From Duganella sp. Root336D2 (lineage in GTDB: Bacteria > Pseudomonadota > Gammaproteobacteria > Burkholderiales > Burkholderiaceae_D), in assembly GCF_001425005.1 (NCBI RefSeq), contig NZ_LMDB01000012.1, positions 963,407-1,027,406 of the forward strand: a stretch of DNA of 64,000 nt, read 5' to 3'. A model generated the notes under the pieces. It had not been told where the DNA came from, made no database searches, and saw nothing but the letters and a program-made list of their open reading frames with translations. The first letter of the stretch is position 1. Each line of letters begins with the position of its first letter. Shown here in pieces: positions 33,685-43,687 of this stretch. A program made the position numbers and the translations under genes.

Positions 33685-35610
33685 TTATACCTTCTCGGTG
33701 GTTGCAGTCAGTTCACCTGCCTTGATGGCGCTCATCAGGCCGAGCAATGTGTTGAAGGCGTTGTTGTCGCCGCCGCCCATCTGGATCTGAGGCACCAGCG
33801 GCACCTTCGAGACTTCGAACGCTTCGGCCAGGCGCAGCATCACGGTTTGCGTCAGCTGCTTGTCGGCGCCTTCGCCTTGCATCGCTTCTGATTTGGCCTG
33901 GATCGCGGCAGCTTCCGCTTCACCCACCGAGCGGATGGCGGATGCGCGGCCGGAGCCTTCCATCTCCTGCTTGAAGCGTTCGGCCTGCGCCAGAGCTTCG
34001 ATCTCCTGGCGGCGTTTCTCGGCGGCTTTTACGTTTGCAGCACCTTGGTTTTCCTTAATTGATATGTCGACCAGGGAACCGGTGAGCTCTTTCTGCTTGG
34101 CGGCCCGCTGTTCGGCTTCATTCAGTTCGCGCTCCTTGTCGGCTGCGATCTGTTTCTGCGCGAAAGTCTCTACCTGCTCACGCGCGATCTGGCGGTCGCG
34201 CAGCTGGGCCATGATGTTCTCGATTTTGTTATCACCTTGCTGCGGTTTAGGCGTGCCAATCAGCACCTCCTGGAACTCCAGCGAATAGGCCTGGAAGCGC
34301 TGCTTCATGTCTTCCGAAGCGTTGTGCTGCAATTCGCTGCGTGACTGGATCAGTTCAATGAAGGTCTTGGTTTGGGAGACGTTCTTGAAGTATGAGGAGA
34401 CCATCGGGTCCAGCGTCTGCTCCACCAGTTGCGCCACATTGCCGAAGCGCTGCACCACCATCGGCGCCTTGCGGTAGTCGATATGCACCACCACTGACAG
34501 CGGGAGCTGCGGTTCAAATGCGTCCTTGGTAATCAGCGTGATTTCGCGCAGGTTCTTATCGAAGCTGGAGCCGCTTTCACCGGATTTCCACATCAGCACA
34601 AAGTTCGTGGTCGGCACCAGCTCGATCTTGCCGGCGTAGGTGTTGAAGGCGTATTTTCCCGGCATGAGCGGATCGCGCCACACACCTCGGCAGCCGCTTT
34701 CCACCAGCTCGCCGTGCGAGTAGTCGGTACCGGACAAGTCATGACCTTTGCGGCCGGTGTAAGACACCACCACGCCGACAAAGCCGACCGGGATCACGGT
34801 TTTCTTGATGAACTCCACCGTCGCGAACAGGCGGTTGATGAAGTAGGTACCTTCCACCAGCACACGTTCCTGGCGGCCACGGCGGCCGCCTGCTGACAGG
34901 AATTTCTCAGGTTCCTGGTAGGAGTTGTGGGTATCGCCCACGTCAGGCGCCAGCAGTTCGTCCTTCAGCAGGCCAGGGCCGTCCTGCACCGTCACCACGG
35001 CGAGTTGGTCGGAGTCGTGCGAACCGGTGGTTTCCTTGATCACCACGGGCGTGAAGCCGCCGCGTTCATCAAGCAGGCCGCGCATTTGTTCGTAGTAGAT
35101 CTTTTCCTTGGCGTCGAGCGACATCGAATACGTGGCTTCGCCGGTCATCACCACAAACAGGGCGGGGTTGATGATGTGCGTACCTTCGCGCAGGATCTTG
35201 CGTTGCGGGCCTTTCTGGCCGCCGTTATTCAGGAAAGCGCGAACGTCGCGGAAATCGTCGATGCCCGAGTTGTCGGCCAGCGTCTGTCCGGCGGGCAGGT
35301 CGATGCCGTCGCGCGCGAAAACGTAGCCGATGGTGCCCTGGGTTACGGACACCATTGGATGTATGTGGACGCGGTACTGGAACGGCGCGAAGAAGTGGAA
35401 ACCGCCTCGCCGGAGTTCCGGCTGCAGGCCTGCCTCGCCATTCAGTGCGAGCAGGCCGCTTTGCACGGAGCCGGATGGGCTCCAGAGTTTTTCAACGACC
35501 CCGGTGCGGTCGTTTGGAATGTACTTGATGACACCAGAAATCAACAACAACAGCAGTGCAGTAAACAGGATCGCTGCTACTACGATGAGGCCAAACAGCT
35601 GGCTTGACAT
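33685..35610 (-). CDS. SPFH/flotillin-like membrane protein
   Basis: 641 residues. An N-terminal membrane helix (LFGLIVVAAILFTALLLLLI) is followed by a band-7/SPFH region (PNDRTGVVEKLWSPSGSVQ, later IPVGFVGVVVSYTGRKGHDL and VDYRKAP-type VHIDYRKAPMVVQRF), then a long charged coiled-coil (QIAREQVETFAQKQIAADKE, AAEKRRQEIEALAQAERFKQ) and a Gly/Asp-rich end. Flotillin-like proteins form oligomeric membrane scaffolds. It is longer than classic flotillin, with duplicated N-terminal insert regions (about 60-250). It stands alone; no NfeD partner is adjacent. Confidence 0.8.
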   Translation of the reverse strand: MSSQLFGLIVVAAILFTALLLLLISGVIKYIPNDRTGVVEKLWSPSGSVQSGLLALNGEAGLQPELRRGGFHFFAPFQYRVHIHPMVSVTQGTIGYVFARDGIDLPAGQTLADNSGIDDFRDVRAFLNNGGQKGPQRKILREGTHIINPALFVVMTGEATYSMSLDAKEKIYYEQMRGLLDERGGFTPVVIKETTGSHDSDQLAVVTVQDGPGLLKDELLAPDVGDTHNSYQEPEKFLSAGGRRGRQERVLVEGTYFINRLFATVEFIKKTVIPVGFVGVVVSYTGRKGHDLSGTDYSHGELVESGCRGVWRDPLMPGKYAFNTYAGKIELVPTTNFVLMWKSGESGSSFDKNLREITLITKDAFEPQLPLSVVVHIDYRKAPMVVQRFGNVAQLVEQTLDPMVSSYFKNVSQTKTFIELIQSRSELQHNASEDMKQRFQAYSLEFQEVLIGTPKPQQGDNKIENIMAQLRDRQIAREQVETFAQKQIAADKERELNEAEQRAAKQKELTGSLVDISIKENQGAANVKAAEKRRQEIEALAQAERFKQEMEGSGRASAIRSVGEAEAAAIQAKSEAMQGEGADKQLTQTVMLRLAEAFEVSKVPLVPQIQMGGGDNNAFNTLLGLMSAIKAGELTATTEKV

Positions 35611-35937
35611 ACAGACCTTTCGGTTGTGGATAAAGCTGGAAACAGATGTGCGTCACGGCGACGCAAGCAGGCGCGCGTGAAGTCAGCGACGCGGCGGGGC
35701 CGTGACAGGCAAAAGGGCAGGGAGATGGTTGGCATATGCCAGCGGGAGGAACTGCGGTTGCGCGCGAAGCGCTGGTGACACGAGGTCAAACACGGTTCTT
35801 ATTATTGCTCTTAAGTGAGTGCATGAACTCATTCTGGCAGATATTGATAAAACTTAAAGATGCTGCACTGCGATTAGAGTGGCGCCTCTAAGGGCTACGT
35901 AGAATTACTGACTGGTAAGTCGGAATCCCAAATCGTG
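35611..35937. other. divergent intergenic region, flotillin-like gene / RND operon
   Basis: About 330 bp (366 bp between starts) with no reading frame I can support. It must contain the promoter of the flotillin-like gene (minus strand) and of the RND operon (plus strand). The last part, from about 35800, is AT-rich. The only clear signal is the palindrome at 35938-35959. Confidence 0.4.
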
Positions 35938-35959
35938 TTAGAATGATCGTTCATTCTAA
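35938..35959. promoter_or_regulatory. operator-like palindrome before the RND operon
   Basis: Perfect 9-bp arms TTAGAATGA (35938-35946) and TCATTCTAA (35951-35959) around TCGT. It lies 18 bp before the adaptor-gene start codon and contains a -10-like TAGAAT (35939-35944), so a bound repressor would block transcription. TetR/AcrR regulators bind palindromes of this kind, and a TetR gene lies at the end of the cluster (42304). Confidence 0.65.
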
Positions 35960-35976
35960 GTCTTTCTGGAAAAAAG

Positions 35977-37173
35977 ATGAAAAACATGCACAAGAATTTC
36001 ATACTGCTAGGTACCGCTGCTGCGGTAGTCGCAATGGTCGCCGGCTGCGGCGGCAAACAGGTTGGTCCGGCGCAGGGCGGCGCCCAGCAGGCGCCGGAAG
36101 TGGCGGTATTTACCGTGGCGCCGCAAGCGCTGGCCATGAGCACCGAACTGCCCGGCCGCACTGCAGCATTCCTGGTCGCCGAGGTGCGTCCGCAGGTTGG
36201 TGGCTTGATCCAGAAGCGCCTGTTCACCGAAGGTGGCGACGTCAAGGCCGGCGTCCAGCTGTACCAGATCGATGCAGCGACCTACGTGGCGGCCTTCAAC
36301 TCCGCCAAGGCGAACCTGGCCAAGGCCAAGGCCAACCTGGCTGCCGCTGCGCCGAAAGTCGCCCGCTATAAAGAGCTGGTCGCAATTGAAGGCGTGAGCC
36401 GCCAGGATTACGACGATGCCGTGGCCGCATACGAACAGGCCAAGGCCGAAGTGGAAGCCGCGCAAGCCGCAGTTGATTCTGCGCACATCAATGTCGATTA
36501 CACCAAGGTGGCTTCGCCGATCTCCGGCCGCATCAGCCGTTCCAACGTAACGCCCGGCGCGCTGGTGACGGCCGGCCAGGCCACTGCACTGACCACTGTG
36601 CAGCAATTGGATCCGATCTACGTCGACGTCACCCAGTCGAGCGAAGAATTGCTGCGCCTGAAACGTGAAATGGATAGCGGCTCGCTCAAGAAGGGCGACG
36701 GCCAGGCCGCGGTGACGCTGCTGCTGGCCGACGGCAGCAAGTATGCGCTGCCAGGCAAGCTGCAGTTCTCCGACGTGAGCGTTGATCCTGGCACCGGCAA
36801 TGTGACGTTGCGCGCGCTGTTCCCGAATCCGAAGCATGACCTGCTGCCCGGGATGTTTGTGCGCGCCGTCCTGGAAACGGGCGTCAGCGAGCACGCCATC
36901 GCCGTGCCGCAAATGGGCGTGACCCGCAACCCGAAAGGCGAGGCCACCGCCCTGGTGCTGAACAAGGAAGGCAAGGTTGAACAGCGCGTGCTGCAGACCG
37001 GCGGCACCATCGGCGATAAATGGCTGGTGAAATCCGGCCTGGTTGCCGGCGACCGCGTGATCGTGGAAGGCCTGCAGAAAGTGAAGCCTGGTGCTCCGGC
37101 CGTAGTGGCGAAGAACACCACAGGCACTGCCACCGCCGCAGCTGCGGACAAGCCAGCAGTCGCGGCGCGCTAA
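35977..37173 (+). CDS. RND efflux periplasmic adaptor (AcrA/MexA type)
   Basis: 398 residues. A lipoprotein signal (LLGTAAAVVAMVAGCGGKQ) is followed by the membrane-fusion layout: an early beta-barrel/lipoyl half (VRPQVGGLIQKRLFTEGGDV), a helical hairpin (AKANLAKAKANLAAAAPKVA and AVAAYEQAKAEVEAAQAAVD), the second lipoyl half (KVASPISGRISRSNVTPGAL), and a membrane-proximal domain. It bridges AcrB-type pumps to the outer-membrane channel. It is first in a three-gene operon; GGAAAAAAG precedes the ATG. The extra C-terminal tail (NTTGTATAAAADKPAVAAR) is low-complexity. Confidence 0.92.
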   Translation: MKNMHKNFILLGTAAAVVAMVAGCGGKQVGPAQGGAQQAPEVAVFTVAPQALAMSTELPGRTAAFLVAEVRPQVGGLIQKRLFTEGGDVKAGVQLYQIDAATYVAAFNSAKANLAKAKANLAAAAPKVARYKELVAIEGVSRQDYDDAVAAYEQAKAEVEAAQAAVDSAHINVDYTKVASPISGRISRSNVTPGALVTAGQATALTTVQQLDPIYVDVTQSSEELLRLKREMDSGSLKKGDGQAAVTLLLADGSKYALPGKLQFSDVSVDPGTGNVTLRALFPNPKHDLLPGMFVRAVLETGVSEHAIAVPQMGVTRNPKGEATALVLNKEGKVEQRVLQTGGTIGDKWLVKSGLVAGDRVIVEGLQKVKPGAPAVVAKNTTGTATAAAADKPAVAAR

Positions 37174-37188
37174 GCGGAGGTTTCAATT

Positions 37189-40100
37189 ATGTCCCGCTTC
37201 TTTATCAATCGCCCGATTTTCGCCTGGGTGCTCGCCATCGTTGTAATGCTGGCCGGTGTGATGGCGATCAAAGGGCTGCCTATTTCGCAGTACCCAAGTA
37301 TTGCTCCGCCATCGATTTCGATCACCGGTTCCTATCCGGGCGCATCGGCCAAGACGGTGGAAGACGCCGTGACCCAGATCATCGAACAGAAGATGAAGGG
37401 TATCGACGGCTTGCGTTATATGTCGTCGAACAGCGATTCGACCGGCGGCATCAACATCACGCTGACCTTCAACAGCGGCACCAACCCGGACATCGCACAG
37501 GTGCAGGTGCAGAACAAGCTGCAACTGGCGACCCCGTTGCTGCCTAGCGCCGTGACGCAGCAAGGCCTGGTGGTGTCGAAAGCGACCCGCAACTTCCTGC
37601 TGGTGCTGGGCTTCGTGTCCGAAGACGCCAAGATGAAACAGTCCGACCTTGGCGACTATGTGGCCGCCAATGTGATTGATCCGCTGAGCCGTGTGCAAGG
37701 CGTGGGCGATGTGACCCTGTTCGGCTCCCAGTACGCCATGCGCATATGGCTCGACCCGCAGAAGCTGCAAAGCTTCCAGCTCACACCCGCCGACGTAACG
37801 GCCGCCATCCAGGCGCAGAATGCCGAAGTCTCGGCCGGTGAATTGGGCGGTGCTCCTGCCATGCCGGACCAGCAGCTGAATGCCACCGTGACTGCGCAAA
37901 GCCGCCTGCAGACGCCGGAGCAGTTCGACGCCATCCTGCTGAAGACCACGGCCAGCGGCGCCACAGTGCACCTGCGCGACGTGGCTCGCATTGAGCTGGG
38001 CAACGAAAACTACAATACCGTGGCACGCTACAACGGCTCGCCTGCGGTAGGTGTGGCGATCAAGCTGGCCACCGGCGCCAACGCCCTTGATACGGCCGAC
38101 GCGGTGAAGAAGAAAATTGAAGTGATGGGCAAGCAGTTCCCGCAAGGGATGAAGGCTGCCGTGGCATTCGACACCACGCCCTTCGTCAAGCTGTCCATTG
38201 AAGAAGTGGTCAAGACCCTGGTTGAAGCGGTGATCCTGGTGTTCATCGTGATGTACGTTTTCCTGCAGAACTTCCGCGCCACGCTGATCCCGACCTTTGC
38301 GGTACCGGTGGTGTTGCTGGGTACTTTCGGCGTACTGTTCTCGCTGGGCTATTCGATCAACACGCTGACCATGTTCGCGATGGTGCTCGCGATCGGCCTG
38401 CTGGTGGACGATGCCATCGTGGTGGTGGAGAACGTTGAGCGTGTGATGACGGAAGAGGGCTTGTCGCCGAAAGAGGCGACCATCAAGTCCATGGGCCAGA
38501 TCTCCGGCGCGCTGGTAGGTATTGCGCTGGTGCTGTCCGCCGTGTTCGTGCCGATGGCATTCTTCGGCGGTTCCACCGGCGTGATCTATCGCCAGTTCTC
38601 TGTGACCATCGTGTCTGCCATGGTGCTGTCGGTGCTGGTGGCAATGGTGTTTACTCCCGCACTGTGTGCGACTTTCCTGAAACCTGGTTCCCACGTTTCC
38701 GAGAAAGGCTTCTTCGCCTGGTTCAACCGCAGCTTCGACCGCAGCAGCACCAAGTACCAGGGCTGGGTTGGCAAGATGATTGCCCGCAGCGGCCGTTCGC
38801 TGCTGGTGTATGGCGCGCTGCTGGCAGTGCTGGCCGTGTCCTTCATGCGCCTGCCGACTTCCTTCCTGCCGGAAGAAGACCAGGGCGTGCTGTTCTCGAT
38901 GGTGCAGCTGCCAACCGGCGCTACCCAGCAACGCACCTTGAAAGTGCTGGAGAAGCTGGAGCACCACTTCCTGGAAGACGAAAAAGCTTCCGTGGCTTCC
39001 GTGTTCACCGTGGCGGGCTTCAGCTTTGCCGGTAACGGCCAGAATGCCGGTCTTGCCTTCGTGCGGCTGAAAGACTGGTCCGAGCGCAAGAATCCGGACC
39101 AGAAGGTGAAAGCGATTGCCGGCCGTGCCATGGGCGCGTTCTCGCAAATCCGCGAAGCGATGGTATTTGCCTTTGCTCCGCCAGCCGTGATGGAACTGGG
39201 TAATGCCAGCGGTTTCGACCTGCAACTGCAGGACCAGGGCGGCGTCGGCCACGAAGCGCTGATGGGTGCGCGTAACCAGTTGCTGGGCATGGCGGCCAAG
39301 AACCCGCTGCTGATGGCGGTGCGTCCAAACGGCCAGGAAGATACGCCGCAGTTCAAGCTGGATATCGACCAGCAGAAAGCCACTGCGCTGGGCCTGTCGG
39401 TCGCAGACGTGAACCGCGTTCTGAGCGTGGGCTGGGGTTCGTCCTACGTGAACGATTTTGTCGACCGTGGCCGCGTCAAGCGCGTCTACCTGCAAGGCAC
39501 GCCGGAGTCGCGCATGGCGCCGGAAGACCTCAACAAATGGTTCGTGCGCAATGCGCAGGGCGAGATGGTTCCGTTCTCCGCCTTCGCTACCGGCCGCTGG
39601 ATCTATGCCTCGCCGCGCCTGGAACGTTATAACGGCGTGCCCTCGATGAACGTGCAGGGCATGCCGGCACCGGGCGTCAGCTCCGGTGTCGCCATGGCTG
39701 AAATGGAAAAGCTGGTGGCGCAACTGCCGGCCGGTATCGGTTTCGAATGGACCGGCCTGTCGGTGGAAGAGCGCGATTCCGGCTCGCAGACCACGGTGCT
39801 GTACACCATCTCCGTGCTGATCGTGTTCCTGTGCCTGGCCGCCCTGTATGAAAGCTGGTCGGTGCCGTTCTCGGTGCTGCTGGTGGTGCCGCTCGGCGTG
39901 ATCGGTACCGTGCTCGCCACCTGGGGCTTCCACCTGGCGAACGACGTGTACTTCCAGGTCGGCCTGCTGACCGTGGTCGGCCTGTCGGCGAAGAACGCGA
40001 TCCTGATCGTGGAATTCGCCAAGGAGCTGCAGGAAAAAGGCATCGAGCTGCGTGAAGCCACGCTGCAGGCGGTCAAGCTGCGCCTGCGCCCGATCCTGAT

Positions 40101-40329
40101 GACGTCCATCGCCTTCGGCCTCGGCGTGCTGCCGCTGGCGCTGGCAAGCGGCGCAGGTTCCGGCAGCCAGAACGCGATCGGCGTTGGCGTGCTGGGCGGC
40201 ATGCTGACGGCTACTTTCCTCGGCATCTTCTTTGTGCCGGTGTACTTCGTGGTGGTGCGCGCATGGGTTGGCCGCAGGGCCGCCAGCGCCGCACCAGCCG
40301 CACCGGCCATCGCTTCGGAGGCGAATTGA
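37189..40329 (+). CDS. RND efflux inner-membrane pump (AcrB/MexB, HAE1 family)
   Basis: 1046 residues, the standard AcrB length. [20 protein letters not shown] is the HAE1 start. Helices 4 and 10 carry the proton-relay residues: [16 protein letters not shown] holds the paired Asp, and a Lys is in [16 protein letters not shown]. The porter and docking domains ([37 protein letters not shown]) are intact. It exports drugs, dyes or detergents using the proton motive force. It lies 15 bp after the adaptor (AGGAGG-like GCGGAGG) and one base before the channel gene. Confidence 0.95.
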   Translation: MSRFFINRPIFAWVLAIVVMLAGVMAIKGLPISQYPSIAPPSISITGSYPGASAKTVEDAVTQIIEQKMKGIDGLRYMSSNSDSTGGINITLTFNSGTNPDIAQVQVQNKLQLATPLLPSAVTQQGLVVSKATRNFLLVLGFVSEDAKMKQSDLGDYVAANVIDPLSRVQGVGDVTLFGSQYAMRIWLDPQKLQSFQLTPADVTAAIQAQNAEVSAGELGGAPAMPDQQLNATVTAQSRLQTPEQFDAILLKTTASGATVHLRDVARIELGNENYNTVARYNGSPAVGVAIKLATGANALDTADAVKKKIEVMGKQFPQGMKAAVAFDTTPFVKLSIEEVVKTLVEAVILVFIVMYVFLQNFRATLIPTFAVPVVLLGTFGVLFSLGYSINTLTMFAMVLAIGLLVDDAIVVVENVERVMTEEGLSPKEATIKSMGQISGALVGIALVLSAVFVPMAFFGGSTGVIYRQFSVTIVSAMVLSVLVAMVFTPALCATFLKPGSHVSEKGFFAWFNRSFDRSSTKYQGWVGKMIARSGRSLLVYGALLAVLAVSFMRLPTSFLPEEDQGVLFSMVQLPTGATQQRTLKVLEKLEHHFLEDEKASVASVFTVAGFSFAGNGQNAGLAFVRLKDWSERKNPDQKVKAIAGRAMGAFSQIREAMVFAFAPPAVMELGNASGFDLQLQDQGGVGHEALMGARNQLLGMAAKNPLLMAVRPNGQEDTPQFKLDIDQQKATALGLSVADVNRVLSVGWGSSYVNDFVDRGRVKRVYLQGTPESRMAPEDLNKWFVRNAQGEMVPFSAFATGRWIYASPRLERYNGVPSMNVQGMPAPGVSSGVAMAEMEKLVAQLPAGIGFEWTGLSVEERDSGSQTTVLYTISVLIVFLCLAALYESWSVPFSVLLVVPLGVIGTVLATWGFHLANDVYFQVGLLTVVGLSAKNAILIVEFAKELQEKGIELREATLQAVKLRLRPILMTSIAFGLGVLPLALASGAGSGSQNAIGVGVLGGMLTATFLGIFFVPVYFVVVRAWVGRRAASAAPAAPAIASEAN

Positions 40330-40330
40330 A

Positions 40331-41716
40331 ATGAACAAGACTCTCTTTACCCTTGCAGCGGCAGCTTTGCTGGCCGGCTGCAGCCTGGCGCCAACTTACC
40401 AGCGTCCGGACTCGCCGGTCGCTGCGGCCTGGCCGCAGGGCGAGGCCTATAAGCCAGCTAAAGCGGCGGCCGATGCCAAGCCGGCCAGCGAAATCGCCTG
40501 GCAGGACTTCATCGGCGACCAGCAACTACGGGAAGTCGTGGAACTGGCGCTGAAGAACAACCGCGACCTGCGCGTATCGGCGCTGAACATTGAAAAGGCG
40601 AGGGCGCAGTACGGCATAGACCGTTCCGCCCAACTGCCCAAGGTGAATGCGCAAGTAAGCCAGAGCGCCGCGCGTGCACCGGGCGGCGACATCAGCCGCC
40701 AGTACACCGGTGGCCTGGCAATTCCTGCCTATGAGCTGGACCTGTTCGGCAAGCTGCGCAACGCTTCGGAAGCGGGCCTGCAAACCTATCTCGGCACGCA
40801 GGAAGCCCAGCGCGCCCAGCGTCTAAGCCTGGTGGCCGAAGTCGCCAGCACCTGGCTTGGCCTGGCAGCCGACAAGGAACGCCTGCTGCTGGCGCAGGAC
40901 ACGCTGAAAAGCCAGCAGATCACCTATGAGCTGAGCAAGCGCCGCTTCGAATCCGGCGCCACCTCGGGGCTCGATATGTACGAAGCACAAACCAGTGTCG
41001 AAGCCGCGCGCAGCGACATGGCCCTGTACACCGCCCAGGTAGCGGCCGGCGAGAACGCGCTGGCCCTGCTGGTCGGTACCCAAGTGCCGGCAAGCCTGCT
41101 TCCGCAAGCCTTGCCGACCGCGCTGACCACGCTGGCCGAACTGCCGGAAGGCGTGCCGTCCTCCGTGCTGCTGCAACGCCCGGACGTGCTGGAAGCCGAG
41201 CATTCGCTGCGAGCCGCCAACGCCAATATCGGCGTGGCGCGCGCAGCGTTCTTCCCGAGCATTACCCTGACCGGAAGCGCAGGCAGCGCAAGCAGCAGCC
41301 TGGGCAACCTGTTCAAGGCTGGTACCGGTGCCTGGACCTTCCTGCCGCAACTGACGCTGCCGCTGTTCGACTCCGGCGCCAACAAGGCAAGGCTTGATAT
41401 CGCCAAGGCGGACAACGGCATTGCCGTGGCGCGCTATGAAAAAGCGATCCAGTCGGCTTTCCGCGAAGTGGCAGATGCGCTGGTACAGCGCGGCACGCTG
41501 GACGAACGCGTCGAATCGCAAACTGCGCTGACCGAAGCGGCGAGCCGCAGCTACCGCATCCACGAAGCGCGCTACCAGAAAGGGGCGGAGTCTTACCTGA
41601 ATGCCCTGGTGTCGCAGCGTACCTTTTACTCGGCGCAGCAAAGCCTGATCAGCGTGCGCCTGGCCAAGGCGACGAACCAGGTCACCTTGTACAAAGTACT
41701 GGGAGGCTGGGCTTAA
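40331..41716 (+). CDS. RND outer-membrane channel lipoprotein (OprM/NodT family)
   Basis: 461 residues. Lipobox in MNKTLFTLAAAALLAGCSLA, then APTYQRPDSPVA. Two OEP repeats hold the helical barrel hairpins (ELALKNNRDLRVSALNIEKA, VLLQRPDVLEAEHSLRAANA, FREVADALVQRGTLDERVES). It completes the tripartite efflux pump through the outer membrane. The start is one base after the pump stop; the longer open frame beginning at 40232 is spurious. The end overlaps the convergent GNAT gene by 4 bp, and no terminator hairpin separates them. Confidence 0.93.
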   Translation: MNKTLFTLAAAALLAGCSLAPTYQRPDSPVAAAWPQGEAYKPAKAAADAKPASEIAWQDFIGDQQLREVVELALKNNRDLRVSALNIEKARAQYGIDRSAQLPKVNAQVSQSAARAPGGDISRQYTGGLAIPAYELDLFGKLRNASEAGLQTYLGTQEAQRAQRLSLVAEVASTWLGLAADKERLLLAQDTLKSQQITYELSKRRFESGATSGLDMYEAQTSVEAARSDMALYTAQVAAGENALALLVGTQVPASLLPQALPTALTTLAELPEGVPSSVLLQRPDVLEAEHSLRAANANIGVARAAFFPSITLTGSAGSASSSLGNLFKAGTGAWTFLPQLTLPLFDSGANKARLDIAKADNGIAVARYEKAIQSAFREVADALVQRGTLDERVESQTALTEAASRSYRIHEARYQKGAESYLNALVSQRTFYSAQQSLISVRLAKATNQVTLYKVLGGWA

Positions 41717-42210
41717 TCAATGCCGGCGGGCGGCATCCATTCCATGATGTTGTAGATGCCGTCCGCCGCCAGGATGTCGAAGCCGCAGCGCAGCAGCAGG
41801 CGCTGGGCCGGACTGCCCAGCGGAACGTTGATCCGCACCGGCAAGCGCAGGCGCTCGCCCTGGGCCTGCAGGCTGCGCAGCAAGCCGAGGCCGATGCCGC
41901 GGTTGCGGTATTCGGGCAGCAGGCAAATATCCAGGATGCGCAATTCGTCCGGACCGTAATCGACGTACAGGCGCCCCATCGGGCGTTCACGATCCATGAT
42001 CACGGCCAGGTCGGCATTGGGGTATTGGGTTTCGTACCAGGTTTGCTGCGCCTTGAACTGCAAGCCTTGCAGCAGGGTTTCGGTGGCGAGGTCACAGCCC
42101 CCCATCCGAACTTCGGCGCTGCGCGTGCTGGAATAAAGCTGCTGCATGAACGCCAGGTCGCCCGCTTCCGCGGGCCGCATCTCAATCGAGCGAGAGGTAC
42201 GGGAGGGCAT
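41713..42210 (-). CDS. GNAT-family N-acetyltransferase
   Basis: 165 residues from the ATG at 42210 (AAAGGAAAG upstream). GNAT motifs: IEMRPAEAGDLAFMQQLYSS start, ELRILDICLLPEYRNRGIGL (motif A, acetyl-CoA pyrophosphate loop RNRGIG), and VPLGSPAQRLLLRCGFDILA (motif B). The substrate is unknown. It is convergent with the RND operon and divergent from tetR (93 bp between starts). The position inside an efflux locus suggests, but does not prove, a role in resistance. Confidence 0.85.
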   Translation of the reverse strand: MPSRTSRSIEMRPAEAGDLAFMQQLYSSTRSAEVRMGGCDLATETLLQGLQFKAQQTWYETQYPNADLAVIMDRERPMGRLYVDYGPDELRILDICLLPEYRNRGIGLGLLRSLQAQGERLRLPVRINVPLGSPAQRLLLRCGFDILAADGIYNIMEWMPPAGID

Positions 42211-42303
42211 ATCACTCTTTCCTTTAAGAATGAAGTAACTGCCTTTCAATCATAGCACGTTGTAATTTGACAAAGCTCATTCCCTTGGCCAGAGTATCGC
42301 CTT

Positions 42304-42909
42304 ATGACTGAAAAACGCCACATCGACCCAGAGCGCGCCGCTAATCGCCGCCGCCAGGTACTGGACGCCGCCGCCACCTGTTTCCGCCGCAGCGGATTCC
42401 ACGGCGCGAGCATGTCCGAGATCTCCAAAGCAGCCGGCATGAGCGCCGGCCATATCTACAACTACTTCGCCGGCAAAGATGCGATCATCGCCGCCTTCGT
42501 GGAGGAAAACGAGACGCGGGTGCATGAAATCATCAGCAATATCGGCAGCCAGCCGGACCCGCTGCAGGCGATCATCGACGACGTCGAGCAGAGTGTCCAT
42601 AACAACCTCGACCCCGATCATTGGGCGCTGCCGCTGGAAATCGCCGCGGAAAGTGCGCGCAACCCCGCAATAGCCGCCTTGAGCCAGGATGCCGACCGCA
42701 GGATGTGCACCAGCCTGCTGGCGCTGCTGAAGGCCGGCCGAGAAAAGCATGGCCTGCCTGCCGACGACGCCACCGTCGAAGGACGCATGCAGGCCGTGAT
42801 TTGCCTGCACCAGGGACTACAATTGCGGGTGCTGAATTATCCCGACTTGCCGATTCCGGAGCTGATTTCATCCTTCCGCATCGCCATGAGGGCGCTCTTG
42901 TTCACCTGA
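42304..42909 (+). CDS. TetR/AcrR-family repressor, probable regulator of the RND operon
   Basis: 201 residues. The N-terminal helix-turn-helix is ANRRRQVLDAAATCFRRSGF, then ASMSEISKAAGMSAGHIYNY and FAGKDAIIAAFVEE. The C-terminal ligand domain (helices about 60-200) resembles AcrR/BetI-like regulators. It has no clear ribosome site; a TTGACA at 42267-42272 may be part of its promoter. It is separated from the efflux operon only by the convergent GNAT gene, and the palindrome at 35938-35959 is a fitting operator. Confidence 0.88.
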   Translation: MTEKRHIDPERAANRRRQVLDAAATCFRRSGFHGASMSEISKAAGMSAGHIYNYFAGKDAIIAAFVEENETRVHEIISNIGSQPDPLQAIIDDVEQSVHNNLDPDHWALPLEIAAESARNPAIAALSQDADRRMCTSLLALLKAGREKHGLPADDATVEGRMQAVICLHQGLQLRVLNYPDLPIPELISSFRIAMRALLFT

Positions 42910-42920
42910 GGATATTGAGA

Positions 42921-43628
42921 ATGGTTGATTACGTATTCGCGCCGCACCAGCTCGCGGCATTGCAAATTTCCGGCACCGACCAGTGCTTCCCGGTGCGCCG
43001 CGTTTACTGCGTAGGCCGCAACTACGCTGGCCACGCGCGCGAAATGGGCTCTGACCCGGACCGTGAGCCGCCATTCTTCTTCTGCAAGCCGGGCGATGCA
43101 GCGGCCGTGGTGCCGGTGGCGCCAGGCACGGTGGCCGAACTGCCATACCCGCCGCAAACCAGCAATTTCCACTTCGAGTGCGAACTGGTGGTAGCCATCG
43201 GCGCCGGCGGCAGCGGCATTTCGGTAGCAGACGCGCCCAAGCACATTTTCGGCTACGCAGTGGGCCTGGACATGACGCGCCGCGACCTGCAAGGCAGGAT
43301 GAAGGACGCCGGCCGCCCTTGGGAGATCGGCAAAGCCTTCGATTATTCTGCGCCGGTAGGGGAGTTGCGCCGCGCAGCCGACGCCACCGGGGTTGAAAGC
43401 GCCCCCATCGCATTGGCCCTGGATGGAACGGTGAAGCAGTCCAGCAGCACCGATAACATGATCTGGTCGGTATCCGAAACCATCGCCAACCTCTCCACGC
43501 TATTCCGCCTCGAACCCGGCGACCTGATTTTCACAGGCACCCCCGAAGGCGTCGGCGCAGTGGGCCGAGGTCAATCCCTCACCGCCAGCATCGAAGGCCT
43601 CCCCAGCCTCTCGGTGAAGTTCACTTAA
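42921..43628 (+). CDS. fumarylacetoacetate hydrolase (FAH) family protein
   Basis: 235 residues. Signature residues include VYCVGRNYAGHAREMG, FFCKPGDAA, FHFECELVVAIGAGG (metal Glu-x-Glu), IFGYAVGLDMTRRDLQ (metal Asp) and LEPGDLIFTGTPEGVGAV. The family includes fumarylpyruvate hydrolase, acylpyruvases and oxaloacetate decarboxylases; the short length and the KPGDA loop fit acylpyruvase/fumarylpyruvate hydrolase types. It uses Mg(2+) in the cytosol. It starts 11 bp after the tetR stop with GAGG upstream, perhaps co-transcribed. It is followed by a dispersed palindrome. Confidence 0.88.
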   Translation: MVDYVFAPHQLAALQISGTDQCFPVRRVYCVGRNYAGHAREMGSDPDREPPFFFCKPGDAAAVVPVAPGTVAELPYPPQTSNFHFECELVVAIGAGGSGISVADAPKHIFGYAVGLDMTRRDLQGRMKDAGRPWEIGKAFDYSAPVGELRRAADATGVESAPIALALDGTVKQSSSTDNMIWSVSETIANLSTLFRLEPGDLIFTGTPEGVGAVGRGQSLTASIEGLPSLSVKFT

Positions 43629-43648
43629 GCCCAGTCTCAAGAGCAGGC

Positions 43649-43687
43649 GGGTCAGACCCTACGGGTCTGACCCTGGTTTACCGGTTT
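43649..43687. repeat. GGGTCAGACCC palindrome, dispersed-repeat copy
   Basis: Perfect 11-bp arms GGGTCAGACCC (43649-43659) and GGGTCTGACCC (43663-43673) around TAC. They are followed by TGGTTTACCGGTTT, a tail also present after the palindrome near 54.15 kb. The stop codon and last codon of the sir2-type gene (43678-43683) lie inside this tail, so the element forms that gene's 3' end. Confidence 0.75.

Noticed and set aside
37183..40338. 1051-codon minus-strand open frame
   Set aside because: Shadow of the AcrB-type pump gene; repetitive His/Arg/Gln composition with no motif.
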